NCBI GenBank assembly: GCA_030426245.1 | Contig: JAUHYZ010000004.1 | Coordinates: 62,001 to 126,000 of the forward strand | Direction of reading: 5' to 3' | DNA: 64,000 bases | DNA from: Alphaproteobacteria bacterium | Lineage (GTDB): Bacteria > Pseudomonadota > Alphaproteobacteria > Sphingomonadales > Sphingomonadaceae | In this document: piece after piece, positions 19,038-27,665 of the stretch | Layout of the letters: each line of letters opens with the position of its first letter | Position numbering within the stretch: position 1 is the first letter of the stretch | Notes under the pieces: generated by a model | Seen by the model: only the letters and a program-made list of their open reading frames with translations | Databases searched by the model: none | What the model was told of the DNA's origin: nothing | Position numbers and translations under genes: made by a program

Positions 19038-20081
19038 CTAGCGTCGCGGCGCAGCGGCCCGCGCGATTTCGGCCAGGCCCTGCGCCAGCAGAAGTTCGGC
19101 CGACTGGTTGTTGGTCAGCAGGCTGTGATGCAATTCCATCAGCCGCACGCCCAGCCGCTCCAGCTTCCGGCCGCGCCAGCGGCGCAGCTGCACCGACAGA
19201 TCGCGCTTGTCACGAAAGAACACCCGCCGCGCGCGCGTCTCTTCCTCCAGCAATGCATTGACATCGCCGCGGTCGCCCAGCTTCGCGGCCAGGCTGGCAA
19301 GCTGGGCCGCCCGCCTTTCGAAAGCCAGCAGCACGCCGACAGGATTGAGCGAGATTTCCCGCATGCGGTGAAGCTCCCCCGACAGCTTGCCCGTCTCGCC
19401 CGACAGGACCGCGTTCACGAGCGACATGAAGCCGTCTTCCTCCGTCTTGGCGCCCACGGCATCGAGCGCTTCGGCATCGGCATTCTTCGGCGATTGCGGG
19501 CTGGCATCCAGATACAGGGCCAGCTTGTTCACTTCCGATTGGGCAAGCCGCACATCCAGCCCGGAGGCGCGCGCGATCCGTTCCGCCAGATCGCCTGTCA
19601 GCGGGACGCCCGCCGCATCCCCCATGCGCCGCACTTCGCCGGTCACGCTGCGCAGATCGGGCGGATAGAACATCGCGACCAGAGCATCGCCGCGCTTTTC
19701 CATCAGCTTTGCCGTGCGCGATTTGTCGGTGGCCGACGTGGCAACAATCAGCACCGGGCAAGGTTCACCCTCACCCGCATCGATCGTTTCTATAAGGTTC
19801 TTGACCGCGTCATGCGTTTCGTCCCCGGCGGCGCGCACATAGATATGCCGCGTATCGCCGAACAGCGAGCTGGACCGCGCCTCGTCCGCCAGAAGCACCG
19901 GATCCTTGCGCAGGTCCGCGCCGGACATCTCCACGCGCTCTCCCGGATCGATCAGCATTTCGGCGATCTTGGCGGCCGCGGCCGAAGCCCCGGCCTCATC
20001 CTGGCCGCAGAAGAAGAAAATCTTGCATTGCTGCGCCGCGCGCGGGGCTGTGCCCGCGAAATCGCGCTGCGTCGCCTTCAC
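19038..20081 (-). CDS. holA: DNA polymerase III delta subunit
   Basis: HolA is the clamp-loader subunit that opens the sliding clamp at replication forks. The 347-residue length and the order of segments fit the family: an N-terminal AAA+-like domain starting IFFFCGQDEAGASAAAAKI, the DxRSVTGEV turn, then a helical collar domain (FMSLVNAVLSGETGKL, LNPVGVLLAFERRAAQL). As usual for delta subunits there is no working P-loop. Its start overlaps the lptE stop by four bases (ATGA), and it is the last gene of the leuS-lptE-holA row, an arrangement common in alphaproteobacteria. Confidence 0.9.
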   Translation of the reverse strand: MKATQRDFAGTAPRAAQQCKIFFFCGQDEAGASAAAAKIAEMLIDPGERVEMSGADLRKDPVLLADEARSSSLFGDTRHIYVRAAGDETHDAVKNLIETIDAGEGEPCPVLIVATSATDKSRTAKLMEKRGDALVAMFYPPDLRSVTGEVRRMGDAAGVPLTGDLAERIARASGLDVRLAQSEVNKLALYLDASPQSPKNADAEALDAVGAKTEEDGFMSLVNAVLSGETGKLSGELHRMREISLNPVGVLLAFERRAAQLASLAAKLGDRGDVNALLEEETRARRVFFRDKRDLSVQLRRWRGRKLERLGVRLMELHHSLLTNNQSAELLLAQGLAEIARAAAPRR

Positions 20082-20566
20082 GAATCCTGGCGCAAGGTCA
20101 GCGCCAGCCGCGTCACGATCCGGTCCGCCACATCGCGCGCAAGGTTTTCCAGCGCGGTCTGCTCCGCGGCGATCGTGGCATATTCGGAAGACACCACGTC
20201 GATACCGGCATCCGATCCCGCGGTCGCATCCAGCAGGATCTCCCCGCTGCCATTATCGACCAGCTGATAGCGGGCACGCAGGGTGCGCCGCTCCCGCCCG
20301 ATCGTATCGTCGGTCAGCAGGCCGAGCCCTTCCAGCTGATCGTCCAGCCTGACATCGAGACGGTATTGCGCGCCGCCATCGCAGTCGCCCAGCCGGTCGC
20401 ACAGAGCGTTACGGACCAGCCAGCCCGCTTCGCCTTCGATGGCCGGCACTTCGACCGAAGACAGGCCGCGCGCCACTACACCGTCGGAGCCGCCCGCATA
20501 CATCGGCTGCAGCCCGCACGCCGAAAGCGCCAGAGCCAGCGGCAGGAGGGCGAAAATCCGCTTCAT
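20078..20566 (-). CDS. lptE: LptE-like LPS-assembly lipoprotein
   Basis: A 162-residue lipoprotein with a lipobox LSAC (Cys17) after a short signal peptide ([13 protein letters not shown]), followed by GLQPMYAGG, the typical LptE opening. LptE plugs the LptD barrel and helps place LPS in the outer leaflet. The remaining sequence alternates strands and helices ([23 protein letters not shown]) in line with the family, but conservation is low and the call relies partly on its place between leuS and holA. Both junctions overlap by four bases, so the three genes are translationally coupled. Confidence 0.88.
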   Translation of the reverse strand: MKRIFALLPLALALSACGLQPMYAGGSDGVVARGLSSVEVPAIEGEAGWLVRNALCDRLGDCDGGAQYRLDVRLDDQLEGLGLLTDDTIGRERRTLRARYQLVDNGSGEILLDATAGSDAGIDVVSSEYATIAAEQTALENLARDVADRIVTRLALTLRQDS

Positions 20567-23070
20567 ATGACGAGATTGACCAGCCTGTCCGGCACAACGA
20601 TCACCTTGCGTATCTGAGCTCCGTCGACTGCACGCTGCACCTTCTCGGATGCCAGCGCAAGCGACTCCAGCTCATCTTTGGCGAGGCCCTTGGATACGGT
20701 CAGCGTATCGCGCAGCTTGCCCTTCACCTGCACGGCAATGGTCACCTCGTCTTCCACCAGCAGTGCGGGATCGTGGGGCGGCCATTCGGCCTGGGCGGCA
20801 AGCCCTTCAAAACCTGCGGCATGCCAAGCCTCTTCGGCGAGATGCGGCATCATCGGCGAAACGAGCAGCATCGTCGTGGCGATCGCCTCGCTTCGGCTTG
20901 CGGAAGGCGCAGCCTTGTCGACAATGCTGGCCAGTTCGTAGATCCGTGCCACTGCCTTGTTGAAGGCCAGCGCCTCGATATCTTCGCCCACGGCCGCAAT
21001 CGCCTGATGCAATTTGCGCTTCAGCGCCTCGTCTTCGCCCGATGCACCTGCATCGTACAGGCTGAACAGGCGCCATAGCCGCTGAACGAAACGCCCGCAG
21101 CCTTCGATCCCGCTTTCGGACCAGGGCAGGTCGCGCTCCGGCGGGCTGTCGGACAGCATGAACCAACGCACCGCATCCGCACCGTATTGGGCGACGATCT
21201 CGTCCGGATCGACGACGTTCTTCTTCGACTTGGACATTTTCTCCACGCGTCCGGCAGTCACCGGTGCGCCGGATTCGATATGGATCCAGTCGTCGCCTTC
21301 CTTCTTCACTTCCTGCGGGGAGAGCCAGCTACCGTCGCCGGCCTTGTAGGTCTCATGCGTGACCATGCCCTGCGTGAACAGGCTGGCGAAGGGCTCGGCC
21401 ACATCGATCTGGCCTATGTGCTTCAGAGCACGCGTCCAGAACCGCGCATAGAGCAGGTGCAGGATCGCATGTTCGATCCCGCCGATATATTGCTGCACCG
21501 GCATCCAGCCGGCGACCTCTTGCGGATCGAACGGCCTATCTGCAGGCTGGCTGGCAAAGCGCAGGAAGTACCAGGAACTGTCGACGAAAGTGTCGAGCGT
21601 ATCGGTCTCCCGCTCCGCCTCTCCGCCGCAGGACGGGCAATTCACATGCTTCCATGTCGGATGCCGTACCAGCGGGTTGCCGGGAATCGAAATGTCGACA
21701 TCTTCGGGCAGGGTGACGGGCAACTGATCCTTCGGCACCGGAACGACGCCGCATTTGCCGCAATGGATGAAGGGGATCGGCGTGCCCCAATAGCGCTGGC
21801 GCGAGACGCCCCAGTCGCGCAGGCGCCAAACCGTCTTGCCTTCGCCCCAGCCTTCGCTTTCGGCGCGCGCAATCACCGCCGCCTTGGCCTCCGCCACGCT
21901 CATCCCATCGATGAAACCGGAATTGACGCACACCCCGTCGCCAGCCTCCGCCTCGCCCGCGAAAGGCTTGTCCGCATCCGCCGCGTTTGCCGCGACCACG
22001 CGAATGATCGGCAGGCCGTATTTGGTGGCGAAATCGAAGTCCCGCTGGTCATGCCCCGGCACCGCCATGATCGCGCCCGTGCCATAATCCATAAGCACGA
22101 AATTGGCGATGAAGAGCGGCAGGTCTTGCCCGGTAAAGGGATGCCTGGCCGTAATCCCGGTATTGAAGCCCAGCTTCTCGGCCGTTTCCAACTCGGCTGC
22201 CGTCGTGCCGCCCTCGCGACACTTCTCGATAAAGGCCTGCGCCTCCGCATTGCCTTCGGCCACCTTCTGCGCCACCGGATGATCCGCGGCGACCGCCACG
22301 AAGCTTGCACCGAAGATCGTGTCCGGTCGCGTGGTGTAAACGTCGAGGCTTTCGCCATCGGACAGCGAGAAGGTGAACTGCAGGCCCTGCGATTTGCCGA
22401 TCCAGTTCTCCTGCATCAGCTTGACCTTGTCCGGCCAGTCTTTCAGTTCGTCCAGGCCGCTCAGCAGTTCCTGCGCGAAATCGGTGATTTTGAGGAACCA
22501 CTGGCTGAGCTTGCGCTTCTCCACCAGCGCGCCGGAACGCCAGCCGCGCCCATCGATCACCTGCTCGTTGGCCAGAACGGTCTGATCCACCGGATCCCAA
22601 TTGACCGCGCTTTCCTTGCGATAGACCAGTCCGGCTTCGAACAGGTCGATGAACAGCGCTTGCTCATGCCCGTAATATTCCGGATCGCAGGTCGCGAATT
22701 CGCGCGTCCAGTCCAGCGCGAAACCCAGCCGCTTGAGCTGTTCCTTCATGTTGGCGATGTTCTGATAAGTCCATTCGCCCGGATGCACCTTGCGTTCTAT
22801 CGCCGCATTTTCGGCCGGCATGCCGAAAGCATCCCAGCCCATCGGGTGGAGCACTTCGTGCCCGGTCATCACCTTGTAGCGGGCCAGCACGTCGCCCATC
22901 GTGTAATTGCGGACATGGCCGATATGGATGCGCCCCGATGGATAGGGAAACATCTCCAGCACAAAGCTCTTGGGCCTGGTGCTGTTGCTGTCCGCGGCAA
23001 AGCATTGCGCCTGGTCCCAGGCGCGCTGCCAGCGGCCGTCGGCCTGCGACGGATCGAATTTTTCGCTCAT
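20563..23070 (-). CDS. leuS: Leucyl-tRNA synthetase
   Basis: LeuRS charges tRNA-Leu with leucine. The 835-residue class I synthetase has the HIGH motif as [19 protein letters not shown], the CP1 editing domain ([12 protein letters not shown]), a zinc-type segment in the connective region ([10 protein letters not shown] and NCPSCGGE) and [12 protein letters not shown]. The length is slightly under the E. coli enzyme (860). It starts 22 bases after the DUF3576 lipoprotein gene and leads into lptE with a four-base overlap. The short gap leaves no room for an attenuator leader, unlike thrS in this window. The matching tRNA-Leu(UAA) gene lies at 62.8 kb. Confidence 0.98.
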   Translation of the reverse strand: MSEKFDPSQADGRWQRAWDQAQCFAADSNSTRPKSFVLEMFPYPSGRIHIGHVRNYTMGDVLARYKVMTGHEVLHPMGWDAFGMPAENAAIERKVHPGEWTYQNIANMKEQLKRLGFALDWTREFATCDPEYYGHEQALFIDLFEAGLVYRKESAVNWDPVDQTVLANEQVIDGRGWRSGALVEKRKLSQWFLKITDFAQELLSGLDELKDWPDKVKLMQENWIGKSQGLQFTFSLSDGESLDVYTTRPDTIFGASFVAVAADHPVAQKVAEGNAEAQAFIEKCREGGTTAAELETAEKLGFNTGITARHPFTGQDLPLFIANFVLMDYGTGAIMAVPGHDQRDFDFATKYGLPIIRVVAANAADADKPFAGEAEAGDGVCVNSGFIDGMSVAEAKAAVIARAESEGWGEGKTVWRLRDWGVSRQRYWGTPIPFIHCGKCGVVPVPKDQLPVTLPEDVDISIPGNPLVRHPTWKHVNCPSCGGEAERETDTLDTFVDSSWYFLRFASQPADRPFDPQEVAGWMPVQQYIGGIEHAILHLLYARFWTRALKHIGQIDVAEPFASLFTQGMVTHETYKAGDGSWLSPQEVKKEGDDWIHIESGAPVTAGRVEKMSKSKKNVVDPDEIVAQYGADAVRWFMLSDSPPERDLPWSESGIEGCGRFVQRLWRLFSLYDAGASGEDEALKRKLHQAIAAVGEDIEALAFNKAVARIYELASIVDKAAPSASRSEAIATTMLLVSPMMPHLAEEAWHAAGFEGLAAQAEWPPHDPALLVEDEVTIAVQVKGKLRDTLTVSKGLAKDELESLALASEKVQRAVDGAQIRKVIVVPDRLVNLVI

Positions 23071-23092
23071 CTCTGCCTGCCCCCGCCCGGCG

Positions 23093-23575
23093 TCAACCGA
23101 TGGCGGAACGCCTGAGATCGCGCGCCTTCGTAAGAATGATGTCCTCGAGCTTCTGGACAGTGGCCGCCGTTACCGGCGCATCCACCCAGGTGCCTGCCTG
23201 CAGCTGCTGGCGGCTGGCCGCAACGCGCAGCGCATCGGCGCGCAGATCCTCGTCAAGGATCGTCACCGAGACCTTCATGCGCTCATTGGGGTTGTCCGGA
23301 TTGGCGTACCAGTCGGTCACGATCACGCCGCCGGAGCTATCGGCCTGCAGCAACGGCATGAAAGACAGCGTCTCGAGGCTGGCGCGCCAAAGATAGGAAT
23401 TGACCCCGATCGTGGTGACCTGCGCAGCAGCGATATCTGCCTTGGGCCGTTCCTTCTTGCCGCACGCGCCAAGCAGGACGGTTCCGGATAGCGCCGCAAT
23501 CACGAGCAGCGCGCGCGCCGAACGGTGCGTCAAAGATTTTCCGGTTTCGCTGCTGCCTGTCATCACTGGTTTCAT
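23093..23575 (-). CDS. DUF3576 family lipoprotein
   Basis: A 160-residue exported protein of the DUF3576 family, of unknown function but widely conserved upstream of leuS in alphaproteobacteria. A signal peptide ([20 protein letters not shown]) ends in a lipobox with Cys38, so the mature protein is probably membrane-anchored on the periplasmic side. The mature part contains the family segments [21 protein letters not shown] and [15 protein letters not shown]. Start choice is uncertain: ATG 23575 and ATG 23563 both fit, while 23596 and 23614 add a basic stretch without clear benefit. The neighbourhood suggests envelope maintenance, but no biochemical role is known to me. Confidence 0.82.
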   Translation of the reverse strand: MKPVMTGSSETGKSLTHRSARALLVIAALSGTVLLGACGKKERPKADIAAAQVTTIGVNSYLWRASLETLSFMPLLQADSSGGVIVTDWYANPDNPNERMKVSVTILDEDLRADALRVAASRQQLQAGTWVDAPVTAATVQKLEDIILTKARDLRRSAIG

Positions 23576-23810
23576 TCCTGTCCGTTTGGGCCTCATGCTT
23601 CGCTTCAGCGGCATCCCCCGGGCCGGTTGGCCTTGTGGCTGTCGCTCGAGTGGCCTCTATAGCTACCGCACATCTCGCGGCAAGTGTGCGCACCCGTCCA
23701 TGCGCAACTTCCGCGTGAATGCGTGCTTAACCGGGATTATCCGGGGTTGGAGCCTGTGGACGCGCTGCAACAGTTCTGCAAAACATCTGCCGTATTAGCG
23801 ATTCGCGACT

Positions 23811-23842
23811 GGTAATTTCGATGTTAATTACCTATCGAAATT
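23811..23842. promoter_or_regulatory. Two overlapping, mutually exclusive inverted repeats
   Basis: The 388-base gap before the exported protein gene contains an AT-rich island with two interlocked repeats. GGTAATT (23811-23817) pairs with AATTACC (23826-23832), and AATTTCGAT (23814-23822) pairs perfectly with ATCGAAATT (23834-23842). They share bases and cannot form together. They could be a protein operator pair or an RNA switch. The rest of the gap from 23576 to 23810 shows no gene. Confidence 0.45.
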
Positions 23843-23915
23843 GAAAATTACGGGTATTTCACCGATTCTCTGAACCGCTCACCAGAGGTTCAGCCTCGGG
23901 ATGCTTAGAATCGAT

Positions 23916-23934
23916 GATCCTGCCTGGCAGGATC
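23916..23934. promoter_or_regulatory. 19-base perfect palindrome upstream of the exported protein gene
   Basis: GATCCTGCC-T-GGCAGGATC is a perfect 9+1+9 palindrome ending 29 bases before the ATG at 23964. Its position in the probable 5' untranslated region suits either a regulator operator or a leader hairpin. Confidence 0.45.
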
Positions 23935-23963
23935 TTGAAGCAGGGAAGAAGGCAGTTTTTGCA

Positions 23964-24722
23964 ATGGCAAATCGTCGTAACACAGGAAAGCGTGGCGGTC
24001 TGACCGCAGCGTTGCTGTGTGCCGGGGCGATCGGCCTTGTTGCAGCCCCCAGCGCGGTTCTGGCGCTTGGCGGCGCCGGCGGGATGGAAGCTTCCTCCCA
24101 GGGCAGCTTTGCCACGTTCACTCCGGCCGCGGTCAATCAGCACCTGTCCAAACTCGTGGCAGCCACCAGTATCAACTCCGGCGACCTGATGCGCTTCACT
24201 CCGGCGAGTTCGGCCAATCAGCCGGGCCGTTCGGTGACGGTTGCCGTGCGCGTCGATGAAGGCGCCGCACAGCTGATCTCGCTCAATTCGGGACTGGCCT
24301 CGGCCAAGGAAAAGTCCGCCGCTTCTTCGCTGCGGATCGCACCCACGCGTTACAATCTTGGTTTGTCGCGCGGCTATCAGGGCTTCGCTCAGGCGCGGCC
24401 CACCGGTCTGGCCACCGATCTTGACGATGCCGCCATTCCCGATCTTGCCACCTTCCAGCCTTCCGAAGGCGTGAAGGACAAGCCGAGCCGCTTCAATGCA
24501 CGCATTGCATTGGAGGAAGAAGAGAATGCCGGACGCGCTCCGCGCACTCTGGAGGGCCTGAGCGATCAGACTTTCGATCTGGGCGGCAGCTACAGCGTTA
24601 CGCGCAACCTCGATGTGACTGCGGGCGTACGCTATTCGCAGGACCGCAATCAGGTTGCCCCGCTGACCAATGGCAAGCAGGATAGTCAGGCGGTCTATGT
24701 CGGCACGCAGTTCCGCTTCTAG
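23964..24722 (+). CDS. Exported protein with C-terminal outer-membrane-type strands, unknown function
   Basis: I do not recognise this 252-residue protein. A signal peptide (about residues 1-35, LTAALLCAGAIGLVAAPSAVLA) is followed by a segment seemingly outside any domain (residues 36-200, with SSLRIAPTRYNLGLSRGYQGF). The last 50 residues look like three amphipathic beta strands ending in YVGTQFRF, the aromatic terminus that marks outer-membrane barrel proteins. It is too small and strand-poor for a full barrel alone, so it may insert as an oligomer or sit at the membrane surface. ATG 23964 is chosen because AAGG lies 11 bases upstream and the signal peptide starts there; the frame is open from 23901. 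A clean terminator follows, so it is a single-gene unit with a complex upstream region. Confidence 0.75.
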   Translation: MANRRNTGKRGGLTAALLCAGAIGLVAAPSAVLALGGAGGMEASSQGSFATFTPAAVNQHLSKLVAATSINSGDLMRFTPASSANQPGRSVTVAVRVDEGAAQLISLNSGLASAKEKSAASSLRIAPTRYNLGLSRGYQGFAQARPTGLATDLDDAAIPDLATFQPSEGVKDKPSRFNARIALEEEENAGRAPRTLEGLSDQTFDLGGSYSVTRNLDVTAGVRYSQDRNQVAPLTNGKQDSQAVYVGTQFRF

Positions 24723-24750
24723 ACAGTTGCTGACAATCCGTCGCTGAACC

Positions 24751-24775
24751 GCCCCGCGATTTTGCGGGGCTTTTC
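24751..24775 (+). terminator. Rho-independent terminator
   Basis: GCCCCGC (24751-24757), loop GATTTT, GCGGGGC (24764-24770), then TTTTC. It ends the exported-protein transcript, 28 bases after its stop codon. The remaining 220 bases before the glycosyltransferase hold no gene that I can support. Confidence 0.85.
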
Positions 24776-24997
24776 ATTGCCTGAATGCCTAGCGGCTGGC
24801 TTGGGCGATGCTGGCGCGATAATCGTTTCGAGATCGGGCCGATGCGCGGCCGGAACCTGCGGCAAGCCAATACGCCGCAAATTCTTGTCCGCATCATGAC
24901 AGCTGCGGCAGGGATGTGGCGCGAAGTCTGATGGCAGTCACGGATCTGAGCGAAAACCGTCATTGGCAGGCAATGCTGCCGGGGTGGTAAGAGGCGC

Positions 24998-26275
24998 ATG
25001 ACGTTCGATCATGACCCGCTCCTCATCTGCGACCTAACCCAGAGCTATTCACCCCATGGCGGCGGCGGCATCAGCACCTATCTGCGCGAAAAGCGGCACC
25101 ACGTTCTGGCACGGACGGATCACCGGCTGCTGCAGATTGTCCCGGGTGCGGAAGACCGGATTGTCGATAGCGGGCAGCACATCTGGGTGGAGATCGGCTC
25201 CGAGCCGGTACGCGGCAGCCCCAATTACCGATTCATCACGCGTACGAAGGCCGTGCATGAAGTGCTGCGGCGCTTTCGCCCGAACCTGATTGAATCGCTG
25301 TGCCCCTGGGTCCTGCCATGGACGGCGATCAATTACCGCAAGGCGAACCCGCAAACCGCGCTCGTCGCGGGATATCGCACGGATTTCCCGAATGCCCATG
25401 TCTATCGCGTGGCCAGGGAACTGTTCGGAATGACGCTGGCCCGCTTCGCGCGCTGGCTCAGCCTAGGTTATGCGGAGATCACCTACCGCGAATTCGATCA
25501 CGTCTATACGCTGGGAGAAGAGGCGCGCGCCATGCTCAATCGGCGCGGGATCACCCGCATCGACGTGCTGCCCCTGGGGGTCGATACGCAGTTGTTCGAC
25601 CCGTCCCGGCGCGACCATGAATTTCGCAGCCGGCTGCAATTCGAGTCTGCGAGGCAAGGCCCACGGGCAGGAATGGAAGGACCGCTTCTGGTCTATGCCG
25701 GGCGGATCGACAATGAAAAGCGCGCAGGTCAGCTGATCGCCATGATGCGTCACCTTCCCGAGGATTTCGGTGCGAGGCTCATCATGGTGGGGGACGGCAA
25801 ACTGCGCGAAAGGCTGGCGGCCGAGGCTTCCGACCTTCCCGTTGCCTTCCGCGGATTCGTGCAGGACCGTAACGAGCTGGCGGTCGCGCTGGCATCCAGC
25901 GACATCTATGTTTCGGCAATGGCAGACGAGACTTTCGGCATTTCCGTGATCGAGTCCCAGGCAAGCGGCCTGCCCGTTGTCGGCGTGGCGTCCGGGGCCA
26001 TGCCCGAACGCGTCCCGCCCGGGCTGGGCCTGCTGGGCCCGGTCGACGATCCGGCCGCAATGGCGCGCAATGTCATGCAGGTATGGCAAGGTGACCCGCG
26101 CGCAATGGGGCGATGTGCAAGAGCGCATGTGGCCAACCGCTATAGCTGGGAACGCACTTTCCAGCAGTTGTTCGGAGAGGTCTATCCCCTTGCCCTGGCC
26201 CATGCGCGTGGGCGCATGCAGGCGCCGCGGCGCCAGCGCTCCGGCACTCCGGATCTGGTTCGAGAAGCCGGGTAG
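24998..26275 (+). CDS. Family 4 glycosyltransferase
   Basis: A 425-residue GT-B fold glycosyltransferase of the GT4 type, which transfers a sugar from a nucleotide donor to a lipid or glycan. The N-terminal domain opens with a glycine-rich loop (SYSPHGGGGISTYL) for acceptor and phosphate binding. The C-terminal domain has LLVYAGRIDNEKR and a donor-site EX7E-type stretch (DETFGISVIESQASGLPVVG). There is no membrane span or signal, so it acts in the cytoplasm or at the inner membrane face. The substrate is unknown. It stands between the exported protein and the NHL gene without other glycan genes nearby; the glycan operon of this window is at 58-62 kb. Confidence 0.88.
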   Translation: MTFDHDPLLICDLTQSYSPHGGGGISTYLREKRHHVLARTDHRLLQIVPGAEDRIVDSGQHIWVEIGSEPVRGSPNYRFITRTKAVHEVLRRFRPNLIESLCPWVLPWTAINYRKANPQTALVAGYRTDFPNAHVYRVARELFGMTLARFARWLSLGYAEITYREFDHVYTLGEEARAMLNRRGITRIDVLPLGVDTQLFDPSRRDHEFRSRLQFESARQGPRAGMEGPLLVYAGRIDNEKRAGQLIAMMRHLPEDFGARLIMVGDGKLRERLAAEASDLPVAFRGFVQDRNELAVALASSDIYVSAMADETFGISVIESQASGLPVVGVASGAMPERVPPGLGLLGPVDDPAAMARNVMQVWQGDPRAMGRCARAHVANRYSWERTFQQLFGEVYPLALAHARGRMQAPRRQRSGTPDLVREAG

Positions 26276-26301
26276 GGCCAAATTCGCACAGCGCAATGGC
26301 G

Positions 26302-26332
26302 TTGACATTGCACGGCCGCGCGAGCCATTTAT
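26302..26332 (+). promoter_or_regulatory. Candidate promoter for the NHL-propeller gene
   Basis: TTGACA (26302-26307) matches the -35 consensus exactly; an AT-rich stretch CATTTAT (26326-26332) lies about 18 bases on as a loose -10. It is 55 bases before the ATG at 26387 and follows the glycosyltransferase gene, so it would give the NHL gene its own transcript. Confidence 0.4.
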
Positions 26333-26386
26333 CACGTTCACAATTAGCAGGAAGAAATTCTGCAGAACGCGAGAGGATGCGGGGCG

Positions 26387-27517
26387 ATGGGGAAATGGAA
26401 TTGTACGAATTTTCTGAGCCTGACACTGGCTACTGCGCTTGCGTCACTATCTGCCAATGCAGCGGCGGAAGAGAATGAGCCCGCGGGCTTCCCAGCTTAC
26501 GAAGTGGATACGAGCTGGCCGCAGCAGCCCTTGCCCAATCAATGGCTAATCGGCGATGTCGGCAATGTCAGCGTCGACCGGCACAATCGCATCTGGGTGA
26601 TTCACCGCCCGGGCACTCTGGGTGACTGGGACATCGGGGCCAGTCAGGATCCGCCGACCACGAAATGCTGCATCGCGGCTCCGCCCGTTCTGGAATTCGA
26701 CACCGAAGGCAATCTGCTGCGCGCATGGGGCGGCCCCGATCAGGTGGAAGACTGGTTCGATTCCGAACACGGCCTCTTCGTCGACGATGAAGACAATGTT
26801 TGGGTGCTTGGGGCAGGCGGCACCGACGGGCAATTGCTGAAATTCACCATGGACGGGGAGTTGCTGCTGCGAATTGGGCGCAAAGGCGAATTCGTTGCCG
26901 CAGACGATCCCTCCATGCTCGGCATGCCGACCGATATCTATACCGATACGCAGCGGCGCGAAGTTTTCGTGGCGGATGGATACCGCAACCACCGCGTGAT
27001 CGTGTTCGATTCCGAAACGGGCGAATTCAAGCGGCAATGGACCGTCTATGGCCAGCAAGTCGATCCCGACCACGCATCGGCAAGCGGAGAAACCGGCTCT
27101 CGCGGAGCCCGGCACGAGTTTGATATCTTCACCACCGTCCATTGCATCACCAAGATCGGCGAAGAGATCTTCGTGTGCGATCGCACCAATGACCGAATCC
27201 AGGTTTTCACCCCCGAAGGGGAGTATCTGCGGGAGGTCTTCTTCAACCGCGAGATCGCCGGCACTGCCGGTTCCACCTGGGACGCTGCCCCCCTGCCCGG
27301 CCATCCGGAATGGCTCGTGGTGCTGGACGGCACCAACAGCGAATTTGCCATTGTCGATCACCATAGCGGAGAGGTGGTGTCGAGCTACCTGAACAAGGGG
27401 CGCTATGCCGGCCAGCTGCATTGGCCGCATCAGATCGCGGTGGACCGGCAAGGCCGGTTCTACATCGCGGAAGTCAATAACGCTGGGCGTATCCAGCGCT
27501 TTGCGCCGGCTGAATAG
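26387..27517 (+). CDS. Exported NHL-repeat beta-propeller protein
   Basis: A 376-residue protein with a signal peptide of about 27 residues (NFLSLTLATALASLSANAAA). The rest is built of repeated blades of NHL type: NVSVDRHNRIWVIHR, GLFVDDEDNVWVLGAG, IYTDTQRREVFVADGYRNHRVIVF, EEIFVCDRTNDRIQVFTPEGE and QIAVDRQGRFYIAEVNNAGRIQRF. Such six-bladed propellers bind or cleave small molecules or peptides in the periplasm. The closest general type is the peptidyl-glycine lyase-like/NHL group, but no catalytic role can be assigned. It precedes a Baeyer-Villiger monooxygenase by 148 bases, and the two may belong to one degradative function, although a promoter or operator lies between. Confidence 0.82.
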   Translation: MGKWNCTNFLSLTLATALASLSANAAAEENEPAGFPAYEVDTSWPQQPLPNQWLIGDVGNVSVDRHNRIWVIHRPGTLGDWDIGASQDPPTTKCCIAAPPVLEFDTEGNLLRAWGGPDQVEDWFDSEHGLFVDDEDNVWVLGAGGTDGQLLKFTMDGELLLRIGRKGEFVAADDPSMLGMPTDIYTDTQRREVFVADGYRNHRVIVFDSETGEFKRQWTVYGQQVDPDHASASGETGSRGARHEFDIFTTVHCITKIGEEIFVCDRTNDRIQVFTPEGEYLREVFFNREIAGTAGSTWDAAPLPGHPEWLVVLDGTNSEFAIVDHHSGEVVSSYLNKGRYAGQLHWPHQIAVDRQGRFYIAEVNNAGRIQRFAPAE

Positions 27518-27609
27518 CTAGCACCCGGACGATACCAACCGAAAGGCGTCAGCCAGGGTTTGACGTAGATCAAGGACGCTCGGCCAGGACCTGCCAATAA
27601 CGCTTCTAT

Positions 27610-27625
27610 ACTTAACACGTTAAGT
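27610..27625. promoter_or_regulatory. Palindromic operator candidate before the Baeyer-Villiger monooxygenase gene
   Basis: ACTTAAC-AC-GTTAAGT is a perfect 7+2+7 inverted repeat 40 bases before the ATG at 27666. A -10-like TATACT (27607-27612) overlaps its left end, so a bound regulator would block RNA polymerase. The size and symmetry are typical of TetR or MarR family sites, but no such regulator gene is adjacent. Confidence 0.5.
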
Positions 27626-27665
27626 TGATTGTGTCGGCAATTCGGATTGGAGCGGAAAGGTGAAA

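Noticed and set aside
23071-23092. Leucine leader peptide before leuS
   Set aside because: Only 22 bases separate leuS from the upstream gene; there is no space for a leader and terminator.
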